Shown here: piece by piece, positions 6,193 through 10,770 of the stretch | Numbering within the stretch: the first letter of the stretch is position 1 | Layout of the letters: each line of letters opens with the position of its first letter | Origin: Bradyrhizobium sp. | Lineage (GTDB): Bacteria > Pseudomonadota > Alphaproteobacteria > Rhizobiales > Xanthobacteraceae | NCBI GenBank assembly: GCA_019243075.1 | Contig: JAFAUV010000258.1 | Location: forward strand, 1 to 10,770 | Direction of reading: 5' to 3' | Length of the DNA stretch: 10,770 bases | Notes under the pieces: generated by a model | The model's database searches: none | What the model was told of the DNA's origin: nothing | Seen by the model: only the letters and a program-made list of their open reading frames with translations | Position numbers and translations under genes: made by a program

Positions 6193-6234
6193 AAATGCCA
6201 TGAAATAGCATTTCAATGATTTCAATCATAAATG
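6193..6234. promoter_or_regulatory. Cluster of AT-rich dyads, probable LysR binding region
   Basis: In the 100-base gap between the tautomerase and LysR genes lie overlapping dyads: AAATGC-N9-GCATTT (6193-6213), TGAAAT-AGC-ATTTCA (6201-6215, perfect), ATGATT-TC-AATCAT (6216-6229, perfect) and CATTT...AAATG (6209-6234). ATTTCAAT also occurs twice in tandem (6210-6217 and 6219-6226). LysR-type regulators bind dyads in divergent promoters to control themselves and the neighbouring operon. None of these dyads has the classical T-N11-A spacing exactly, so the real box is not settled. Confidence 0.5.
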
Positions 6235-6235
6235 G

Positions 6236-7096
6236 ATGACGATCATGCAGACGCTGGATGTCGAAGCTGTCCAAGCCTTTGTGCTAACGGCTGATTTCAG
6301 AAGCTTCACCCGCGCGGCCGAGGCCATGGATACCACGCAGTCGGCGGTGAGCCTGAAGATCAAGCGACTGGAGGGTGTGCTTGGCCGAAGGCTCCTGGAA
6401 CGGACGCCGCGGCTGGTACGGCTCTCCGCCGACGGCCACGCCTTTCTGGAACCGGCGCGCCACCTGGTGGCGGCCCATCACGGCGCGCTCGGCTCGTTCG
6501 GGCTCGAGCCGCGCAGGCTCGTGGTCGGCATCAGCCATCACATCGTGGGCAGCGAGCTGCCGCTGCTGCTGAAGCGCCTGAGCGCCGCCGAGCCGGCGCT
6601 GGTGCTGGAGATGCGGGTGTCGACCTCGCGCGAGGTGCTCGATGAGTTCGACCGCGGCGCGATCGATGCCGCGATCGTGCTGAGCCACGACAACCGACGC
6701 CGCGGCGGCGAGCCGATTCTGGAAGAAGCCTTCGGCTGGATGGCCGCACCCGATTTCGAGCATCATCCTCCTGCGCCGTTGCGGCTTGCGACCCAAGCCG
6801 AACCCTGCAGCGTGCGCAGCATGGCGATCGATGCTTTGAAATCGGCGGGCATCGCCTGGACCGAAGTCTTTGTCGGCGGCGGCATCGCCACCACAGGGGC
6901 GGCGGTGGCCGCGGGACTCGCGGTCGCGGCCATCGGCCGTCGCGTCGCGCCGCCAGGCACCATCGACGTCGGCGCCAGGCTCGGCCTGCCGCCGCTGCCG
7001 ACGCGCGCCGTGGTGCTTTATTCCAACGTCACCGACCGCCAGACCAAGAACTCGCTGAAAACGCTCGCCGCCACCATTCGCGCCACCGCGAACTGA
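6236..7096 (+). CDS. LysR-type transcriptional regulator
   Basis: The product has 286 residues. The N-terminal winged helix-turn-helix is clear: DVEAVQAFVLTADFRSFTRAAEAM, then TTQSAVSLKIKRLEGVLGRRLLER, at about 8-56, with the family-typical TPRLVRLSADGHAFL wing. Residues about 91-286 form the two-lobed effector-binding domain (RRLVVGISHHIVG, then FDRGAIDAAIVLS, then GAAVAAGLAVAAIGRRV). The ATG at 6236 has no good ribosome site; the ATG at 6245 has GGA eight bases upstream and would shorten the protein by three residues. It is transcribed divergently from the tautomerase-DUF4865 operon, which it most likely activates in response to a small acid or aromatic inducer, and it probably represses its own gene. 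The inducer is not known. Confidence 0.92.
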   Translation: MTIMQTLDVEAVQAFVLTADFRSFTRAAEAMDTTQSAVSLKIKRLEGVLGRRLLERTPRLVRLSADGHAFLEPARHLVAAHHGALGSFGLEPRRLVVGISHHIVGSELPLLLKRLSAAEPALVLEMRVSTSREVLDEFDRGAIDAAIVLSHDNRRRGGEPILEEAFGWMAAPDFEHHPPAPLRLATQAEPCSVRSMAIDALKSAGIAWTEVFVGGGIATTGAAVAAGLAVAAIGRRVAPPGTIDVGARLGLPPLPTRAVVLYSNVTDRQTKNSLKTLAATIRATAN

Positions 7097-7142
7097 CCAG
7101 AAGTATCAAGCCCATTGGAAGAATATCGCCAACGTCGCGGGC

Positions 7143-7559
7143 TCAAGGCCGCAGCGTCGGCTGCGTGTTCGGCTGTAGCGGCTCCTCGCGCTCGGCCTGT
7201 TCGGGCAGCTCGTCGCCATGCACGCCGAGCGGCTGGCCGATCCAGAGCGGATCGGCAAGATGGTCGCGGCGCGGATTGGTGGTGTTCGGATGCACGAGCA
7301 CGCTGAGCGAGCCATGGTTGAGCATCAGCCAGGGCACCAGCTCGGCGAATACCTCCTTGGCAAAGGCGACCTGGTACATCGCCTGGTGGTGCGGGCCGAC
7401 CTTGACGTCGTGCCAGCGCCCGAGTGTCACGGAGAAGCGTTCGCCGATCCATTGGCGCAGTTGCTCCGCCTCGCCGCGGGTGGCGAGGGGGTCGTAATAG
7501 ATGTGCGCGTGGAAGCTTGCGATCTCGCCATATCGCCGCGGCGCGCCAGTCTCTCCCAT
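7143..7559 (-). CDS. DOPA 4,5-dioxygenase family protein
   Basis: The product has 138 residues and is cytosolic. Motifs of the DOPA-dioxygenase family (PF08883) run through it: SFHAHIYYDP at 15-24, LGRWHDVKVGPHHQAMYQVAF at 46-66, LVPWLMLNHGSLSVLVHPNT at 74-93 and DHLADPLWIG at 99-108. H17, H19, H50 and H57 are candidate metal ligands or catalytic residues. The family includes fungal DOPA extradiol dioxygenases of betalain and muscaflavin synthesis, but bacterial members are mostly untested and may act on other catechols. The ATG at 7559 has GAGGA eight bases upstream and begins just before the conserved region. The frame stays open further upstream through the divergent GNAT gene, but that part is antisense shadow. 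A Pro/Glu/Gln-rich tail (about 118-138) follows the domain. The LysR gene converges on it, 46 bases away. Confidence 0.87.
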   Translation of the reverse strand: MGETGAPRRYGEIASFHAHIYYDPLATRGEAEQLRQWIGERFSVTLGRWHDVKVGPHHQAMYQVAFAKEVFAELVPWLMLNHGSLSVLVHPNTTNPRRDHLADPLWIGQPLGVHGDELPEQAEREEPLQPNTQPTLRP

Positions 7560-7564
7560 CTCGA

Positions 7565-7601
7565 TGGTCCTCGTACCCCGCCCGGTCTGATTTGTGGACC
7601 A
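7565..7601. promoter_or_regulatory. Divergent promoter region with a 6-base dyad
   Basis: TGGTCC (7565-7570) and GGACCA (7596-7601) are exact inverted copies 25 bases apart in the 90-base gap between the dioxygenase and GNAT genes. A TATGTT at 7609-7614 could be a -10 for the GNAT gene, but no convincing -35 is visible. The left arm overlaps the ribosome site of the dioxygenase. The dyad may be chance. Confidence 0.2.
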
Positions 7602-7649
7602 GCGAGAATATGTTAGCAAGACCAGAGTTCGCTGGAGGCGCGCGTCCCC

Positions 7650-8135
7650 ATGGACATGCTGGTCAAGCTTTACGATCTGCCGGATTCGCGGCAGCTGCGG
7701 CAGCGGCTGACGCAGGCGGGCGTCAGCCTCCGCCGCGCGCTGGCGCCCGAGAAGCACAAGGTGATCGCCTGGATAACGGACAATTTCTCCGACTATTGGG
7801 CCAGCGAAGCGGACGTGGCGTTCAGCCGCGAGCCGGTCTCCTGCTTCATCGCCGTGAAGGACGGCAAGATCATCGGCTTTGCCTGCCACGACGTCACCTG
7901 CCGCAATTTCTTCGGACCGACCGGCGTCGATCCGAAGGCGCAGAAGGGCGGCATCGGCACCGCCCTCCTGTTCGCCTGTCTCGAGGACATGAAGCACGCC
8001 GGCTACGGCTATGCCGTCATCGGCGGGGTGGGACCGGCGGATTATTATGCCAAGGCGGTCAGCGCCGTTCCGATCGAGGGCTCCGATGTCGGCGTCTACC
8101 GCGGCCTGCTCGGCGCCAAGCGGTTTGAGGGCTAG
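7650..8135 (+). CDS. GNAT family N-acetyltransferase
   Basis: The product has 161 residues and is cytosolic. The acetyl-CoA binding motif A of the GNAT fold is clear at 91-111 (TGVDPKAQKGGIGTALLFAC: a strand, then a Q/K-x-x-G-I-G-T phosphate loop, then a helix). Before it are the paired strands CFIAVKDGKIIGFACHDV (65-82), and after it the strand YAVIGGV with DYYAKAVSAVPIEGS (131-145), a typical motif B region. The substrate is unknown. GGAGG at 7634-7638 precedes the ATG at 7650 by 11 bases, slightly long; the ATG at 7656 would also fit. It is divergent from the dioxygenase gene and tail-to-tail with the MmgE/PrpD gene: the two TAG stops share one CTAG (8132-8135), so there is no space for a separate terminator. 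Confidence 0.88.
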   Translation: MDMLVKLYDLPDSRQLRQRLTQAGVSLRRALAPEKHKVIAWITDNFSDYWASEADVAFSREPVSCFIAVKDGKIIGFACHDVTCRNFFGPTGVDPKAQKGGIGTALLFACLEDMKHAGYGYAVIGGVGPADYYAKAVSAVPIEGSDVGVYRGLLGAKRFEG

Positions 8136-9475
8136 GCCGCCACGGCGAGCGAGGCGAGCCCCGACACATCCGCGCTGCTGTCGAGCGACCAGACCGCATC
8201 GATCAACGGCCCGACATCGTGCTTCGGATTCCATGACGCCGCGGCGGTGCGCAGTTTCTGCTCCAGCTCGTGGTCGCTCATCGGATTGACGTCGCTGCCG
8301 CGCGCGGCCGTCTGCGACAAACGGTGCATCGCCCCGTCAGCCGTGGTGATATCGACCGCGGCGGCGATGGTGGAGAACGAACGATCGCGCACCACCTCGA
8401 CCTTGCGCCGCAGCACGACCACGCGCGGATCGTTGACGCAGGCATCGGCGAATTGATCGATGCCGGCCTTGCCATGCACCAGGGCGGCGGCAACCGCATG
8501 CTGCACGCTGACCTGCGATTCGCGCCCCGTCGAAATCTCGGGCCGGTCGGTGCGATGGGCGAGCAGCGGATTGCCGCGCACCACGATGCGTGCGACCTCG
8601 GCATCGGGGTGATCGCGCCGCCAGTCCAGCACGCAATCGAGCACCGGATGGATCACGAAGCCGCAAGGGTATGGCTTGTAGGACGTCGCCATGATCTCGA
8701 AGCTGTCGCCGAGGCCGCCGGTGACAAGCGCGAGGTCGGGCTCGTCTCCCATCGCATGGTAAAATCCCTGCCGGCCCGCGAGCGGCTCCGCGGGGCCCGC
8801 AAATCCCTTTTCCGCGAGCAGCGCCGACCACAGGCCGTTGCGCGCGGCGTTGCCGACGCTGACGCTTTTTGCCGGCAGCCCCAGGCACTCGCATAGGCCG
8901 GAGGATTGGGTCGACGCCATGCCGAGCGCCGAGACGAGCTGCCGTTCGTCGAGCCCGAGCAGCTTGCCGGCGCCGACCGCGGCGCCGAACACGCCGCAGG
9001 TCGAGGTGATGTGCCAGCCCTTGTCGTAATGATGCGGCGAGATCGCGAGCCCGATGCGCGCCTGGATTTCGTTGCCGAGGATGAAGGCGAGCAGGAGCTG
9101 CGGGCCCGTGACCTTGCGCAGCTCGGCCAGCGCGAGCAGCGCCGGCGCCACCGGCGCGGTAGGATGGATCACGGTGCGCAGATGCGTGTCGCAGAAATCA
9201 TGGACGTTGGCGGCGGCCGCATTGAGGAAGGCGGCGCTGAGCGCATCGATGCGCTCGGTCCGCCCGATCAGGGTCGCTCGCTTTCCGCCGGAAAATTCGC
9301 AGAGCGAGTGCAGCGCGATCTCGACCGGTCCGGCGCGGCATCCCGCCAGCGCCACCGCAAACAGGTTCATGAACGAGCGCTTGGCCTGGTGTCGGACTTC
9401 CGCCGGCACCTCCTCCCATCCGCTCGCTGCGACAAAGCGCGCGAGCGGCAGCGTGACATCGGGCGTTTGCAGCAT
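8132..9475 (-). CDS. MmgE/PrpD family protein
   Basis: From the ATG at 9475 the product has 447 residues, the usual length of the family. It belongs to the MmgE/PrpD family, which includes 2-methylcitrate dehydratase (PrpD) and cis-aconitate decarboxylase. Visible motifs: RHQAKRSFMNLFAVALAG (28-45), VHDFCDTH and IHPTAPVAPA (91-112), HHYDKGWHITSTCGVFGAAVGAGKLLGLD (148-176, in two runs around the THC-like core), and YKPYPCGF (266-273). The family sits in the cytoplasm and handles small (de)hydratase or isomerase reactions on acids. The true substrate is open, because many copies in this group of bacteria lie beside Bug-type binding proteins and are untested. GGAGG four bases before the ATG at 9475 supports this start; upstream in-frame ATGs at 9502 and 9556 have no such site. 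It is divergent from the Bug gene. Confidence 0.9.
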   Translation of the reverse strand: MLQTPDVTLPLARFVAASGWEEVPAEVRHQAKRSFMNLFAVALAGCRAGPVEIALHSLCEFSGGKRATLIGRTERIDALSAAFLNAAAANVHDFCDTHLRTVIHPTAPVAPALLALAELRKVTGPQLLLAFILGNEIQARIGLAISPHHYDKGWHITSTCGVFGAAVGAGKLLGLDERQLVSALGMASTQSSGLCECLGLPAKSVSVGNAARNGLWSALLAEKGFAGPAEPLAGRQGFYHAMGDEPDLALVTGGLGDSFEIMATSYKPYPCGFVIHPVLDCVLDWRRDHPDAEVARIVVRGNPLLAHRTDRPEISTGRESQVSVQHAVAAALVHGKAGIDQFADACVNDPRVVVLRRKVEVVRDRSFSTIAAAVDITTADGAMHRLSQTAARGSDVNPMSDHELEQKLRTAAASWNPKHDVGPLIDAVWSLDSSADVSGLASLAVAA

Positions 9476-9508
9476 TTCACCTCCCGGCGTTTTGGGCAGC
9501 ATTGTCCT

Positions 9509-9522
9509 GCTTTCGAGAAAGC
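9509..9522. promoter_or_regulatory. Perfect dyad between divergent MmgE/PrpD and Bug genes
   Basis: GCTTTC-GA-GAAAGC (9509-9522) is a perfect 6-base inverted repeat. A smaller palindrome, GCATTATGC (9561-9569), lies further along. Both are in the 155-base divergent region and are candidate operators for a shared regulator not coded here. No clear -35/-10 pair is seen. Confidence 0.3.
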
Positions 9523-9630
9523 GCAACCGCGCCCCTGCGATGGACCGTGCGGGCATTTCTGCATTATGCTGCGGTGAACCGACGGACCCTGCAGAATGGG
9601 GCGCAGGCGGGATCAGGGAGTGAATGTCTC

Positions 9631-10605
9631 ATGCCTAGGCGAGCGCTGGTTTTGCCGCTGGTGCTGGCTGCGATCGGCACCGCCATTGGCCCGGCCCGCG
9701 CCGATCATTATCCGAACCACCCGATCCGGCTGATCGTGCCGTTTGCCGCCGGCGGCGCTGCGGACGCGGTGGCGCGCATCATAGGCAAGCATGTCGGCGA
9801 TGCGCTCGGCCAGCCGGTCGTGGTCGAGGACCGTGGCGGCGCCGGCGGCATCATCGGCGCCGAGATCGTGAAGAATGCCGAGCCGGACGGCTATACCCTG
9901 CTGCTCGGCCAGTCCGGGCCGATCTCGATCAACCCCGGTATTTACGCCAAGCTGTCCTATGATCCCGAGAAGGATTTTGTGCCGATCTCGATGACGACGG
10001 CCTATCCCTACGTCCTCGTGGTCAATCCCTCGCTCGGGGTGAAGACCGTCGCCGAGCTCGTCGCGCTTGCCAGGAGCAAGCCCGGCCAACTGAATTACGG
10101 CACGGCCGGCGTCGGCGTCTCCAATCACCTCGTCACTGAACTGTTCGACGACAAGGCCGGGATCAAGATGACCCATGTGCCCTATCGCGGCACCTCGTTG
10201 GCGGTTGCCGATCTGCTGGCGGGACAGGTCGACGTCGTATTCGCCGATCCGGTCTCGGCCTTGTCGCAGGTCCGCGCCGGCAAGCTGATTGCGCTCGCGG
10301 TCACCAGCAAGGACCGATCGCCGGTCGCGCCCGACGTGCCGACCCTTGCCGAGAGCGGCTATCCCGGTTTCGACGCCATCGCCTGGCACGGTTTCCTGGC
10401 GCCCGCCGGCACGCCCCGCCAGATCATCGAGAAGCTGAACTCGGAGATCATCAAGGCGCTCAAGGATCCGGGATCCGCCAGCCTGATCGAGCAGCAGGCG
10501 ATGCAGGTCGTCGGCAATTCGCCGGAGCAATTTGCCGGCTTCATCAGGCAGGACATCGAGCTCTGGAAGGACGTGGCGCGGCAGGCCAAGGTGGAAATCA
10601 AATAG
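9631..10605 (+). CDS. Bug-family tripartite tricarboxylate transporter solute-binding protein
   Basis: The product has 324 residues. A signal peptide ends at PARA (residue 24), then DHYPNHPIRLIVPFAAGGAAD, the characteristic opening of Bug/TctC proteins. EDRGGAGGIIGAEIVKNAEPDGYTLL, LNYGTAGVGVSNHL, VPYRGTSLAVADLLAGQVDVVFAD and VPTLAESGYPGFDAIAWHGFLAP follow in the family order. It binds a small carboxylate in the periplasm for TctAB-type uptake, but no TctA or TctB gene is next to it; orphan Bug genes are common. The ATG at 9631 is chosen because GGGAG (9616-9620) is ten bases before it and the signal peptide begins there. The divergent MmgE/PrpD gene suggests that the ligand is an organic acid, perhaps methylcitrate- or aconitate-like; this is inference. 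Confidence 0.92.
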   Translation: MPRRALVLPLVLAAIGTAIGPARADHYPNHPIRLIVPFAAGGAADAVARIIGKHVGDALGQPVVVEDRGGAGGIIGAEIVKNAEPDGYTLLLGQSGPISINPGIYAKLSYDPEKDFVPISMTTAYPYVLVVNPSLGVKTVAELVALARSKPGQLNYGTAGVGVSNHLVTELFDDKAGIKMTHVPYRGTSLAVADLLAGQVDVVFADPVSALSQVRAGKLIALAVTSKDRSPVAPDVPTLAESGYPGFDAIAWHGFLAPAGTPRQIIEKLNSEIIKALKDPGSASLIEQQAMQVVGNSPEQFAGFIRQDIELWKDVARQAKVEIK

Positions 10606-10675
10606 GCCGCACGGGGTGTCAAGACGCACGCGGCTCGGCTACAACGGCGATCAGCCGCCAACACCGCCAATTCCG

Positions 10676-10770
10676 ATGCCGCAAGTGAGTGATGATTTGA
10701 ACGAGAGCACCCTTTCAAACGATGCGGACCGGCTCGCCCGCCTGTTCGGCGAGATCGCCGTGCACGCCGG
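10676..10770 (+). CDS. Start of a further gene, possibly a CysQ/inositol-phosphatase family member (3' cut by window edge)
   Basis: From the ATG at 10676 the frame stays open to the end of the window for 31 codons: an acidic start (SDDLNESTLSND) and then ADRLARLFGEIAVHAG. That last segment resembles the first helix of 3'(2'),5'-bisphosphate nucleotidases (CysQ) and inositol monophosphatases, where an amphipathic 'A-x-x-AG' helix opens the fold. No strong ribosome site is visible; the GTG at 10685 is an alternative start. Too little is present to be sure, and the frame also stays open upstream. It may be co-transcribed with the Bug gene, whose stop is about 70 bases away. Confidence 0.35.
   Translation, partial: MPQVSDDLNESTLSNDADRLARLFGEIAVHA

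Noticed and set aside
7560..8234. Long - strand open frame extending the dioxygenase gene to 363 codons
   Set aside because: Only the part from the ATG at 7559 shows family motifs; the upstream part is antisense to the GNAT gene, which has a clear acetyl-CoA motif.
9613..10629. 338-codon - strand open frame opposite the Bug gene
   Set aside because: It is low-complexity Arg/Asp/Gly-rich sequence typical of the antisense of a GC-rich gene; the + strand has a signal peptide and all Bug motifs.

Overview
The window looks like chromosomal DNA from a GC-rich alphaproteobacterium. The best guess is Bradyrhizobium or a close relative, judging from the strong G/C preference at third codon positions, the orphan Bug-type and NMT1-type periplasmic binding proteins, the MmgE/PrpD protein and the LysR-tautomerase-DUF4865 set. 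This assignment is inference; no rRNA or tRNA gene is present to confirm it. I see no CRISPR array, phage gene, transposase or complete insertion sequence.

Left part (1-2534, + strand): the 3' end of hemE (uroporphyrinogen decarboxylase) is followed by a nickel/cobalt uptake cassette. The cassette holds a small exported FmdE-domain protein, a wrecked DUF4198 (COG5266-type, nickel/cobalt periplasmic component) gene with its 5' half missing and an in-frame TGA, and an intact NiCoT-family permease. A near-perfect match to the NikR operator (GTATGA-N16-TCATAT) lies over the start of the first cassette gene, so nickel-dependent repression is likely.

Middle (2535-5109): a divergent hemC (hydroxymethylbilane synthase) is on the - strand, with some features recalling actinobacterial enzymes. 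Its GTG start overlaps the stop codon of a decapitated GMC-oxidoreductase tail, which suggests that hemC was once the second gene of an operon whose first gene has been deleted. A 17-bp perfect inverted repeat and a good sigma70-like promoter separate hemC from a divergent orphan ABC substrate-binding protein (NMT1/SsuA-like).

Right part (5110-10770): several small divergent catabolic modules. (i) A LysR regulator is transcribed away from a tautomerase-DUF4865 operon, with overlapping AT-rich dyads between them. (ii) A DOPA-4,5-dioxygenase-family protein is divergent from a GNAT acetyltransferase. (iii) An MmgE/PrpD protein is divergent from a Bug (tripartite tricarboxylate) solute-binding protein; its 3' end meets the GNAT gene, the two stop codons sharing one CTAG. 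The window ends in the first codons of a further gene, perhaps of the CysQ/inositol-phosphatase family.

I did not find a clear unprecedented system. The best leads are the NikR-site/FmdE-like/NiCoT cassette, the in-frame stop in the DUF4198 relic, and the unusual hemC with its truncated GMC partner.
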